NCBI GenBank assembly: GCA_965202745.1
Contig: CBDBCB010000017.1
Span: forward strand, 1-64,000
DNA: 64,000 nt
From: JACKII01 sp965202745
GTDB taxonomy: Bacteria; Pseudomonadota; Alphaproteobacteria; Bin95
Direction of reading: 5' to 3'
How positions within the stretch are numbered: the stretch's first letter is position 1; each line of letters starts with the position of its first letter. Under the pieces are notes generated by a model that saw only the letters and a program-made list of their open reading frames with translations, did not search any database and had not been told where the DNA came from. Below, one piece after another: positions 16,953-25,712 of the stretch. The translations under genes were made by a program, and so were the position numbers.

Positions 16953-18611
16953 CTATTCAGCCCGCCATTGTTCAATCCACAATGTCGTAACCGCCAGATG
17001 GCCCGTTGGCCGTATGCCCTTCAACCATCGGGGAATGACATAGGGATTTGCCCGGTAATACAGCGGCAGAGCAGGCAAGTCCTGAGCGTAGATCCGCTGC
17101 AATTCGTGCCACTTCTGTACCCTTGTTGCCCGGTTCAGATCCAACTCGATCGCATCCAGCAGTTGGTCGACCGCCATGTTTTGGTAGCCGGTATAGTTCT
17201 GACCGGCCCAATTGTTAGCCTTGGTGGGTATCATCGAACTGTGCAGAGTGCTGCGCGGCAGGCTTTCGGGCGCGGATATCCAGGCGAACATGGCCATGCC
17301 TTCAAACCGGTGCTCCCGCACGGTCTGTCCAAAGAACACACGCGCGGGCTGGTTCTGGATGAGGATCTCGACGCCGATCTGTTTCCAATAGTGTTGGAGA
17401 ACCTGTTGGACTTGCTCCCGTACCCGCGCGCCTGCAGTAGTGCCCAGAGTTAGCTGAAGCTTCTCGCCATCGCCATTGACGCGGATGCCTCCAGGGCCAG
17501 GCAGCCAACCGGCCGCCTCCAGCAGTGCCTTCGCCTTGTTCTGATCGTAGGGATAGTCTGGTACTTCGTCGGTGAAGACCCAGTCCAGCGGGTTCACGTT
17601 GGTCTTGGCTACCGGTTGCTTGCCTTGAAACAGCTTTTGACTGATCACCAGACGGTCGATGCCATAGAGCAAAGCCTGGCGCACGCGCCGGTCTGCCAAG
17701 ATCGGATTGTCCAGGTTCAGGTCGATGTGTTCGTATACAAGACCAAGCTTGTAGAGGAATTCGAACTCGCCGCCCCGGCGCTTTTCCAGGGCGAGCGCCT
17801 GATCAAGGGTTAGGCCCAACGCCCCAGCGATATAATCGATGGATCCCGACAGAAGGTTGGCTTCGAGCGCTGCGGTGTTGGCCACCACCCGAATCACGAC
17901 CCGATCGAAATAGGGCTCGGCTCCTCGCCAATGTTCATTACGCACCAGCTCAACGAAGGCACCGGAGGATACTCTGGCGATACGGTATGGGCCGAAATAG
18001 AGTCCAGGATTGGTCGTTTCCGTGTCGTAGAGCGTGCGCCGCTTGTATTCTCGAGGGTTCTCCTCAAACTTGGCACGCTCCAGATGTGTCGGCAGCGGTT
18101 GCACGGAAAATGCATTGTAGGTATAGGTGACGCGGTCGGTGTGCAGGATCACGGTTTTCGGGGAAGGGGTCTCGACCTTCCAAATGCGTTGATATACATC
18201 TGCGCCCGTGACACCTGATTCCGGGTGCTTTCCGACCTCCCAGGTGAAACGGACATCATCGGCGGTGACAGGGGTGCCGTCGCCCCATGTAGCATCCGGG
18301 TCCAGGTGATAAGTGACAGCCACACCGTCCTTTCCGTCCGGCGTTTTCTCCAACACCGCCCCGCCATTCTCCAGCGTCGGCAGTTCCACACACACCATGC
18401 ATGCCAACTGCCAATCATGGTCATAGGTTGTGACCGGACGCAGAGCAGCGCCGAGGATGTAGCTCTTGGCCAGCATCGCATCGATGATCGGATGAAAAGT
18501 CGATGGAAACTGCGTGACGCCAATGGTCAGCATTTTTTTGTTCTGTGCGTCAGCCGCACTGATCATAAAAACCGCAGAGAGCGTCAGAAATCCGGCCAGA
18601 AGGGTCTGCAT
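16953..18611 (-). CDS. ABC transporter substrate-binding protein, peptide/nickel (family 5) type
   Basis: A periplasmic binding protein of about 550 residues. It starts MQTLLAGFLTLSAVFMISAA, a signal peptide ending at ADAQ, then TIGVTQFPSTFHPIID. The family hallmarks VTYHLDPDATWGDGTPVTA, DVRFTWEV and LLYGIDRLVISQKLF are clear. The ATG at 18611 overlaps the pyrE stop (TGATG), suggesting translational coupling. No permease or ATPase genes follow, so its transporter partners are elsewhere or lost. Confidence 0.88.
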   Translation of the reverse strand: MQTLLAGFLTLSAVFMISAADAQNKKMLTIGVTQFPSTFHPIIDAMLAKSYILGAALRPVTTYDHDWQLACMVCVELPTLENGGAVLEKTPDGKDGVAVTYHLDPDATWGDGTPVTADDVRFTWEVGKHPESGVTGADVYQRIWKVETPSPKTVILHTDRVTYTYNAFSVQPLPTHLERAKFEENPREYKRRTLYDTETTNPGLYFGPYRIARVSSGAFVELVRNEHWRGAEPYFDRVVIRVVANTAALEANLLSGSIDYIAGALGLTLDQALALEKRRGGEFEFLYKLGLVYEHIDLNLDNPILADRRVRQALLYGIDRLVISQKLFQGKQPVAKTNVNPLDWVFTDEVPDYPYDQNKAKALLEAAGWLPGPGGIRVNGDGEKLQLTLGTTAGARVREQVQQVLQHYWKQIGVEILIQNQPARVFFGQTVREHRFEGMAMFAWISAPESLPRSTLHSSMIPTKANNWAGQNYTGYQNMAVDQLLDAIELDLNRATRVQKWHELQRIYAQDLPALPLYYRANPYVIPRWLKGIRPTGHLAVTTLWIEQWRAE

Positions 18612-19303
18612 CAGGGTGTCCAACCATCCGGTGCTTCCAGGAAGCTGCGCACCACCTTGGCCTTTTCCGGCGGGAAGTAGCCGCTGTTTTCCGCTTCGGC
18701 TATTACATCCCACCAGGTAGCCAAACCGTGCAGCTTCACGCCTAACTCTCCTAGGGTGGAGGTGCTCTCTGGGTAAATGCCGTAGTGAAACAGCACCATA
18801 CAGTCGCTGATGGTGCCGCCTGCCTCGCGGATGGCGTTAATGAAGTTGACCTTGCTGCCGCCGTCGGTCGCCAGGTCTTCAACCAACAGCACGCGCGCAC
18901 CTTCCGGCATGATGCCTTCGATCTGGGCCATGCGGCCAAAGCCCTTGGGCTGCTTGCGCACATAGACCATGGGCAGGCCCATGCGCTCTGCAATCCAGGC
19001 GGCAAAGGCGATACCGGCCGTTTCACCGCCGGCCACCACGTCGGTGCTTTCATGGCCGATGTCGCGCTCGATCGTCTGCACGGCCAAGTCCATCAGTTTG
19101 CGTCGTGCACGGGGAAAGCTGATTAGCTGGCGGCAGTCGATATAGACAGGGCTGCGCCGTCCGCTGGTAAAGGTGAACGGCTCATTGCCATAGCAATAGG
19201 CCGATTTGGTTTCGAGCAGGATATGCGCCATGGCGCGCGCGGCGACGGCGCGCTCGATTTCATGTGCCTGGGCAACGGAAATGGACTTAATGGGGTCATT
19301 CAT
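18611..19303 (-). CDS. pyrE: Orotate phosphoribosyltransferase
   Basis: Joins orotate with PRPP in pyrimidine synthesis. The type I PRTase loop is VLLVEDLATDGGSKVNFINA, and FTFTSGRRSPVYIDCRQL is the usual N-terminal motif. At 230 residues it is of normal length. It overlaps the following binding-protein gene by one base, an unusual pairing. Confidence 0.94.
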   Translation of the reverse strand: MNDPIKSISVAQAHEIERAVAARAMAHILLETKSAYCYGNEPFTFTSGRRSPVYIDCRQLISFPRARRKLMDLAVQTIERDIGHESTDVVAGGETAGIAFAAWIAERMGLPMVYVRKQPKGFGRMAQIEGIMPEGARVLLVEDLATDGGSKVNFINAIREAGGTISDCMVLFHYGIYPESTSTLGELGVKLHGLATWWDVIAEAENSGYFPPEKAKVVRSFLEAPDGWTP

Positions 19304-19378
19304 GGTTAAAGCGCTTCTCTGGCGGAACAGGGGTCACTATGTTGGCTAACCGCACGCCATAGGCCCGCTGCCGCCTCT

Positions 19379-20164
19379 ATGCTTTCCAGTCTAACCCAGA
19401 TTTTCGGCGACTTGCAGCCAGCGACATTGCTGTATCTGGTTTTGGGTGCCTATTTCTCCGCTCTTTTCCACAGTGTGGCGGTTTTCGGCGGCGGATTGAT
19501 CCTGTCGATCATGCTGGCCCCCGTTATAGGTATCAAAGCCGTTGTGCCGGTGATTGCCGTCTCATTGCTGGTCAGCCACACCAGCCGAGTATGGGCCTTC
19601 CGCCGCGGCTTTACCTGGCCGGTGTACAGGAACCTGATGACCACGGCATTTCCCGGCATAATCGTCGGAGCTGTGGTGTATTCCTATTTGCCGACCAGCG
19701 CGATCGCACTGCTGATGGGGGTTTTCCTGATTTGGACCATACCGATGCGGCGCCTCATGGTGCGCCGGAACGTGAGTGTCGGCAAACGGACCATCATGGG
19801 GATAGGCATTCCCTTTGGTATTTTGAGCGGCTCTACTGTGGGGGCGGGGTTGATTCTCGCACCATTCATGCTGGCGGTGGGCCTGGCGGGCGAGGGACTG
19901 ATGGGCACGATGGCAGCGGTAGCGTTGACGGTAAACCTAACCAAAGCGGCGGTATTTGGCGGATTCTCCGTCTTGGATCCTGGGCTGGCTGTCGCAGGAT
20001 TCATGGTCGGACTCTGTACTATTCCTGGCAATCTCACTGGCCGGTGGATCGTGCGCCGTACGGCTATTCGCGTACACATCCTTGTGGTGGAGGCCGTTAT
20101 ACTAACCGGCGGAATGTACTTTATCTACGCTGCTGGTATGGGGTGGGGATGGTGGCAATACTAA
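19379..20164 (+). CDS. TauE/SafE-family membrane permease
   Basis: 261 residues with about eight hydrophobic segments, in two repeated halves typical of this family of sulfite/sulfoacetate or other small-anion exporters. Starts MLSSLTQIFGDLQPATLLYL; the second half contains GIPFGILSGSTVGAGLILAP. The substrate cannot be told; the next gene, a sulfotransferase, is suggestive but lies on the other strand. Confidence 0.8.
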   Translation: MLSSLTQIFGDLQPATLLYLVLGAYFSALFHSVAVFGGGLILSIMLAPVIGIKAVVPVIAVSLLVSHTSRVWAFRRGFTWPVYRNLMTTAFPGIIVGAVVYSYLPTSAIALLMGVFLIWTIPMRRLMVRRNVSVGKRTIMGIGIPFGILSGSTVGAGLILAPFMLAVGLAGEGLMGTMAAVALTVNLTKAAVFGGFSVLDPGLAVAGFMVGLCTIPGNLTGRWIVRRTAIRVHILVVEAVILTGGMYFIYAAGMGWGWWQY

Positions 20165-20212
20165 TTGTGCAACGATATTATTGCGATAGAGAAAAAGAGG
20201 GGAGTGAATTAG

Positions 20213-21043
20213 TTAAGCCACGAATTGGTCGATAGATACAATGTTGCTAATATATTTCTGTCGAACTTCATTAATTTTTTCCATTTTTGACGCATGTTCT
20301 TCGCGGAACCGAATTGCAAGTTCTTGATTTTGGTATGTGCCAATTTTTCGGTGGCGGCCTTGCGACTCTGCAAATTCCTCCAATGGCATGCCTAAGTTTT
20401 TCAAAAAAAAATTCAATACGTTCACTTTTCCGGCGCTGGTTATTCTTTCATAGCTAATTCTTTGGGGAGTATAGTCGTACATTTTAAAAAACTTTTCGAA
20501 TTTTTTCTCCTGGTCAAAAATGTGCTCAAGCCAATTGGCAATGTCATCGCCGTTGTACACAAATCCTAAATCCGATTTTTCTATTTGCTCGTCGGATGCT
20601 GACGCAGAATGAAAAACTGATGTCTTAACTGCCTTTGCAAGCGAAACTGCCTGTAGGACAATGTCTTCTCTGTACAAATAAAAGGATTTCATATCGGCAG
20701 GAAAGAATTTATTAAAATCCTCTTCCCCCATGGTTTTTAGGAGTTGGTAGTAAGTTATTTCGAAGCCAAAATACCCTCCTGTTTGCAGGTGTCTTTTTGC
20801 CATTTTCACGTAATTGCCAATGTTATCAGCATTAATGCGATTGGCAATATTAGGCACAAAATTAGGATTGAAGTATTCTTCCGGCTTACCAATTTTATTG
20901 TATGATGCTAATACCTCCGCCAGCCAAGAGCTGCCGCTGCGAGGCGTGAAAAATATACAGTAGGTTCTACGTGCCCCTACTTTTTCCGCCATTTCTTTAC
21001 GGAATTTCTCAGGGTCAATTTGTACATTTTCGAATAAGTTCAT
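20213..21043 (-). CDS. Stf0-family sulfotransferase
   Basis: A PAPS-dependent sulfotransferase of about 276 residues. The 5'-phosphosulfate loop is YCIFFTPRSGSSWLAEVL, followed by GKPEEYFNPNFVPNIANRI and TGGYFGFEITYYQLLK, matching the Stf0 (trehalose/glycolipid sulfotransferase) group. The ATG at 21043 is the first ATG; a TTG nine codons upstream is less likely. The gene and its flanks are much richer in A+T than the neighbours, with runs of lysine codons AAA, which suggests recent transfer. The acceptor is unknown. Confidence 0.85.
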   Translation of the reverse strand: MNLFENVQIDPEKFRKEMAEKVGARRTYCIFFTPRSGSSWLAEVLASYNKIGKPEEYFNPNFVPNIANRINADNIGNYVKMAKRHLQTGGYFGFEITYYQLLKTMGEEDFNKFFPADMKSFYLYREDIVLQAVSLAKAVKTSVFHSASASDEQIEKSDLGFVYNGDDIANWLEHIFDQEKKFEKFFKMYDYTPQRISYERITSAGKVNVLNFFLKNLGMPLEEFAESQGRHRKIGTYQNQELAIRFREEHASKMEKINEVRQKYISNIVSIDQFVA

Positions 21044-21320
21044 TATTTTCTTTGACTTTCGCTTTAACAAAAAGCCACTCCCTACCCATGCAGCCTAGCC
21101 GGTGAATTTATGCCAGAAAATGCGGCCTTTCAAACCATACTTCCTTTCCTGGACTGGCGCATGTTCGCTGTTTCGCTCTTTTGCCGCTCAACCCTGAGCA
21201 CCAGTTCAGTATCGGCTACACACGAAGGCACAATTTGGTGCATCGATCGCCTTCCAATGCAGAATCGAGGCTGTCATGATTGCAATCAGATAGCTCATAT
21301 TCTGAAAAAGGATCCCCTCC

Positions 21321-22406
21321 ATGAAAGCCGCCGTTCTCCGCAAAGCGCACCAGTCTCTCTCGATTGAAGACATACACATCGACAATCCCGGTCCGCGGGA
21401 GGTGTTGGTGAAGGCCGCGGCCTGTGGCGTGTGCCATTCTGATCTGCACTTCATCGAAGGCCTCTACCCAACCAAGATGCCTATTGTTTTAGGCCATGAG
21501 GCGGCGGGTGTGGTCGAAAAAGTCGGCAATCTGGTTAGCTATGTGAAGCCGGGCGATACTGTTATCACCTGCCTGTCGGCGTTTTGCGGTAGATGCGAGT
21601 ATTGTGTCACCGGGCAGATGTCGCTCTGCACGCGCATAGGATTGGAGCGCGGCGCAGGCGAAACGCCCCGGCTGGGTACTGTAGACGAACCGGTGCAGCA
21701 GTTCGCCAATCTCTCGGCGTTTGCAGAGAAAATGCTGATCCATGAGAACGCGCTGGTGAAGGTTGCAGATGACATGCCGCTCGACCGCGCCGCGCTGATC
21801 GGCTGCGGTGTAACCACAGGCGTCGGTGCGGTGCAGAATACCGCGCGTATCCATGCCGGAGAGACGGTGGCGGTCATCGGCTGCGGCGGCGTTGGTCTAT
21901 CTGCTATCAACGGCGCTCACATAGCGGGTGCCAGCAAGATCATCGCCATCGACCTGTCGGGCACCAAACTGAACCTGGCTAAGGAATTTGGGGCGACCCA
22001 CGTGGTTAATCCCAATGACGGAGATGTCGCCAAGCAGGTGCGCGCACTGACTGAAGGCGAGGGGGTGCACCACGCGTTTGAGGCCATCGGTTTGAAGCAG
22101 ACGGCCGAAGATGCCTTCCGCATGATCCGCCCAGGCGGGACGGCGACTATTGTTGGCATGATCCCAGTCGGTCAAAAAGTTGAACTGCACGGCCCGGAAT
22201 TCCTGCGTGAGAAAAAGATGCAGGGCTCGAATATGGGTTCCAACCGTTTCCGGGTGGACATGCCCCGCTATGTGGAATTCTACAAGCAGGGCCGTCTGAA
22301 GCTTGATGAGATGATCAGCCAGCGCATCAAGTTGGAAGACGTCAACGATGCTTTTGAAGAGATGAAGCGTGGGGATATTGCCCGCAGCGTCATTATTTTT
22401 GACTGA
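21321..22406 (+). CDS. Zinc-dependent alcohol dehydrogenase
   Basis: 361 residues of the medium-chain dehydrogenase family. The catalytic zinc ligands are in ACGVCHSDLHF and LGHEAAGVVEKVG; the structural zinc site is CGRCEYCVTGQMSLC; the NAD site is VAVIGCGGVGLSAINGA. It resembles the class III / AdhC-like branch. GAAAAAGGATCCCCTCC precedes the start. It reads clean; substrate unknown. Confidence 0.93.
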   Translation: MKAAVLRKAHQSLSIEDIHIDNPGPREVLVKAAACGVCHSDLHFIEGLYPTKMPIVLGHEAAGVVEKVGNLVSYVKPGDTVITCLSAFCGRCEYCVTGQMSLCTRIGLERGAGETPRLGTVDEPVQQFANLSAFAEKMLIHENALVKVADDMPLDRAALIGCGVTTGVGAVQNTARIHAGETVAVIGCGGVGLSAINGAHIAGASKIIAIDLSGTKLNLAKEFGATHVVNPNDGDVAKQVRALTEGEGVHHAFEAIGLKQTAEDAFRMIRPGGTATIVGMIPVGQKVELHGPEFLREKKMQGSNMGSNRFRVDMPRYVEFYKQGRLKLDEMISQRIKLEDVNDAFEEMKRGDIARSVIIFD

Positions 22407-23087
22407 CCCGTTGAATGCGCGCCGCCTCTCATTGCGGACTGGGGGCTTCGACCCCAAACAACCTTCTAGCCAAAAAAAGTGACCGCGGCGCGATTTCCAC
22501 GTTGACAACCTGGGGTGTGTAACCAAAATAAGATTCAAGAAGTTCAAAAGACCTTCAGCCTTCATGGGCGTTAACGAAGTCTTTGTGAATTTCTTGGGAG
22601 CAGCGATCATGCTGTTGTCAACGAAACCAGGAGGGTGCTAACCACATGACTCCGCCGGCTTACTACGGATAGCGCTTCGTAGAGCGTGAATGGCTAAGTA
22701 ATCAATATTCCGGTTCTTTGGAATGATGGCTGCTGGTCTTAAGTAAGCAAGGTTTCCGTTACTTGGAGGGTGCGAAAAAGCATGATCCTTCCCGATGGTC
22801 AAAAACGCGCCGTGCCGAAAGGCATAGGCGGGTGAGATGGAGAACCTTCTGCCGCATACACCGTCGCTTTGTCGGAAGACACTGTCACACTGTTGAAGGC
22901 AAGTTTGGTTCGTCTCCCTAACTTAAAATTTGAAGGCAATTGCATTGGCAGAAAGCCGGAAAGCTGAAGCAGCCAAGAGGGGCCCGTGCTGAGAAACGGG
23001 TTAGGCAAATGACCTATTGGGAGCTCCGCGGACCAAGTGTTCGCGGGGTTCTGTGTTTTCAGGCAACAGGTTCGCAGCGCTGATGGA
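22407..23087. other. 681-bp gap with RNA-like hairpins; possible group II intron remnant
   Basis: No gene is recognised. The last 300 bp look structured: TGCC-GAAA-GGCA (22813-22824) is a GNRA-type hairpin, CCCGT and ACGGG pair at 22983-23000, and CCGCG and CGCGG pair at 23026-23046. The stretch reminds me of the 5' RNA part that precedes a maturase gene in bacterial group II introns, but no maturase gene or domain V is present, so at best it is a remnant. This is a weak inference. Confidence 0.3.
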
Positions 23088-24434
23088 TTAACCGGATGCT
23101 GACGCCCGTGCCTTGGCAGCGGCCAAGCGGGCGACATCGCCGGATTCTCCGGTATAGGCGGCTGGATCTAGCATGCCCTTGATCTGATCGAGAGAGAGGT
23201 GACGGGTAACCCTATCGTCCTCAGATAGCAGAGTGGCGAAGTCGCCATACCCCTGCCCAGCCTCCTGTGCCGCGTCATATATGACATCATGGGCTTCCTG
23301 GCGGCCTATCGTGGTGCCCAGGGTCAGCATCAGTGCTTCTGCCATAATGAGACCTTGCCCTATATCCAGATTGGCGCGCATCCGTTCCGGGTTTAGCTTC
23401 AGACCTCGCATCACCTGGCGAAGGCGAATCAAGACGTCGCCGGTCGCAGTGCAGGCAGTCTGCATCGAATCGCGCAGCATCAGGGACGTGGTCCGGTCGG
23501 CTTCATGCTCGGATTGGATAGCCTCCATGGCCAGCGGCACCAACGCTCTGATTTGTGCCCCACCAGCGATGATATCCTGCGCCAGGTGCGGGTTGCGTTT
23601 TTGCGGCATGGTGGAGGAGCCGACGGTTCCCGGCGGTACGGGTTCCTCGGCCTCGCCATATTCCGTGCGCATCAGGTGATAAATCTCGCGGCCGATCATT
23701 CCTGCCGAGCCGCCGAACAGGCCCAGAATAGCGACATACTCCGCCTGATGATCAGTGAGTGAGCGCGAGGGTACTTCCATCGGCGTCAGGCCCAGCACCT
23801 CAGAATACTTAGCTTGCAGCTTCAGGCCGTCACCATCGAAACTCGCCAGCGACCCGGCGGCACCGCCCAGCATGCCGATGAAGATGCGCTTCTCCACCTC
23901 GTGCAGCCGCTCTTTAAACCGAAGAAGAGCGTCGATCCATGAAGCCACTTTCAAACCCATGGTTACTGGTACGGCGTGCTGGCCATGGGTCCGGCCTGCC
24001 ATCGGCATGTCAGCGGAGCGTTCTGCCAGTTCGGCCATGGCAACGAGCGTTTCGTCCACCAGCGTCAGAAAGATGTGATGCGCCTTGCGCAATCGCAGCG
24101 TATCACCGGTCCGCACGATATTTTCGGTGGTGGCGCCCCAGTGCACATAACCACCCGCCGGCTCTCCGCAGAGGCGGGCCAATTCCCACACCAGTGGCAC
24201 GATGGTATGGCCGGTGCGCCGGAAGCCTTCGTCGACACGGTCACGGTCAAAAAGTTCCAGCTTGGCATGAGCAGCGATGATCGGTGCCATTTCCGCTGGA
24301 ATCATACCGATTTCTGCCTGCGCCTTGGCCAAGGCCGCCTCCACATCCATCCACGCCTGCCAGCGCGCATCAGTGGTGAAGAGTTCTGCAATGCCGGAAG
24401 CGGGCAGCCGCGTGCTGGTGGGGGAGTGAGCCAT
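23088..24434 (-). CDS. Fumarate lyase superfamily enzyme (adenylosuccinate lyase / carboxymuconate cycloisomerase-like)
   Basis: 448 residues. The superfamily signature GTVGSSTMPQKRNPHLAQDI is complete; MAGRTHGQHAVPVTM and GGYVHWGATTENI hold the other catalytic His and substrate residues. The layout fits 3-carboxymuconate cycloisomerase (PcaB-like) or an adenylosuccinate-lyase paralogue, not clearly PurB; the reaction is uncertain. IS256 derivative B is inserted just upstream: its 9-bp target copy includes AAGGA, the likely ribosome binding site, so translation is kept but the native promoter is displaced by about 1 kb. Confidence 0.85.
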   Translation of the reverse strand: MAHSPTSTRLPASGIAELFTTDARWQAWMDVEAALAKAQAEIGMIPAEMAPIIAAHAKLELFDRDRVDEGFRRTGHTIVPLVWELARLCGEPAGGYVHWGATTENIVRTGDTLRLRKAHHIFLTLVDETLVAMAELAERSADMPMAGRTHGQHAVPVTMGLKVASWIDALLRFKERLHEVEKRIFIGMLGGAAGSLASFDGDGLKLQAKYSEVLGLTPMEVPSRSLTDHQAEYVAILGLFGGSAGMIGREIYHLMRTEYGEAEEPVPPGTVGSSTMPQKRNPHLAQDIIAGGAQIRALVPLAMEAIQSEHEADRTTSLMLRDSMQTACTATGDVLIRLRQVMRGLKLNPERMRANLDIGQGLIMAEALMLTLGTTIGRQEAHDVIYDAAQEAGQGYGDFATLLSEDDRVTRHLSLDQIKGMLDPAAYTGESGDVARLAAAKARASASG

Positions 24435-24448
24435 GGCGTGGTGTCCTT

Positions 24449-25486
24449 GAGCTATGCCCGAAAGTTGGTGACGGCTTGATCAGGCGGCGTTTTGAATTTG
24501 TTTGATCCCGTCGATGAATGCAATGCCCTGGATTATCCCAGGCATGCGATTTGCGCCGTCGCGCTTTCGCCATTTGCCCTGCGCTGACATCAGGAGCCTG
24601 AACGCCATGGCGAGGGCGGTCTTTCGGCTCAGACAGCCTTTGGTTTTACCTGTCCGGTGGCGCACCGTCGCCTACCGCGAGATCGGGCGCGTGATTGAGG
24701 CCGCGCCGCTTGAGGTCGAGCAGGAGCGCGCGCCAGCTTTGGGTCCTTTCGCGATAGCCGTCGATCAGCCCCAGTATCTCCTTTCGGCCCCATTCATCCG
24801 CGCCGATCAGCACCAGAACACATTGCTTTTCTTCCATCCTTGGCTGGAAATAGACGCCATCCGCCCAGACATAGACGATGCGCCGGGCGCTGAGATCGCG
24901 CTTCTGCCAGCGGTCGTACTCCTCCCACCAATCGGACTTCAGCCGCGAGATGGTGGGGGACGACAGGCCCGCCGCGTTCGGCCCGAGCAGCGCGGCCAAG
25001 GCCGCCTGAAAATCGCCCGTGGAAATGCCGTTGAGGGAAAGCCAGGGCAGCAAGTCCTCGACGGACTTCGCCTTGCGCAGATACGGTGGCAGGATCGAAG
25101 AAGAGAACCGACCCTTCTCAGCCTGCCGATCACGATCCCGCCCGCGTGACCCTTTCACGGGCACTGGGCCAATCCCGGTCATTCCCTCTCGTTCTGGCAG
25201 GTGAGCGTGACGAACGACCCGCGCGGGCCCCTCGGACGTCGTCTCATTGGAAAATGGTGCAAGCCATGTGCTCCACTCAGCTTCAAGCGCTTGCTCGATC
25301 AACTGCCGCGCCCCGGAACGGATCAAATCCGTCAGCGGATCGGCGGAAAATCCCTTGGGATGGGGCAACGCGGTGATGGTATCTCTCGTCATGGGGCATA
25401 GCCTTTTCTCGGCGAGAATTGCGGCGCGGGAACAACGCCATGATATGCCGCCCCTCAGGAAAATCACCAACTGTCAGCTGTTTCTC
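24449..25486 (-). mobile_element. Non-autonomous IS256 derivative, copy B, with 9-bp target duplication
   Basis: A 1038-bp element with both ends present: GAGCTATGCCCGAAAGTTGG on the left and CAGCTGTTTCTC on the right. It is flanked by GGTGTCCTT at 24440-24448 and 25487-25495, a 9-bp target duplication typical of this family. About the middle third of the transposase gene is deleted; the junction (GGTGCGCCACCGG) is identical to copy C, so the deletion predates transposition to at least one of the sites. Confidence 0.9.
24480..25392 (-). pseudogene. IS256 transposase with internal deletion (copy B)
   Basis: The N-terminal part runs from 25392 to AVGDGA; it then jumps to RHRTGKTKGCLSRKTALAM and the true C-terminus at 24480. 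The frame shifts at the junction, ending GDGAPPDR-stop. The deleted part held the third acidic catalytic region, so the protein is inactive and the element must be moved by a transposase made elsewhere. Confidence 0.85.
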
Positions 25487-25712
25487 GGTGTCCTTCAGTA
25501 TCTGAGTTATCAGAGATGCTAGTACTTGCCGTGCCCGCCGTCTAATATCAACAGCAGGATATAATTCGAGCGCCAGCGAGAACGAATCGGCAGTGGCTGT
25601 TCTGCATAATTGCCGAAACCATTGCGGTTCGGCAGATTCGGTTCTCTGACTTTTGACGATTCAGACCAGATAGAGGACGGCTGGTGGCTGACGCTTTGAC
25701 GACCAATGCGCT

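Noticed and set aside
22799..23137. A 112-residue minus-strand gene
   Set aside because: It overlaps the 3' end of the lyase gene and reads through the hairpin-rich stretch. No ribosome site and no protein features.
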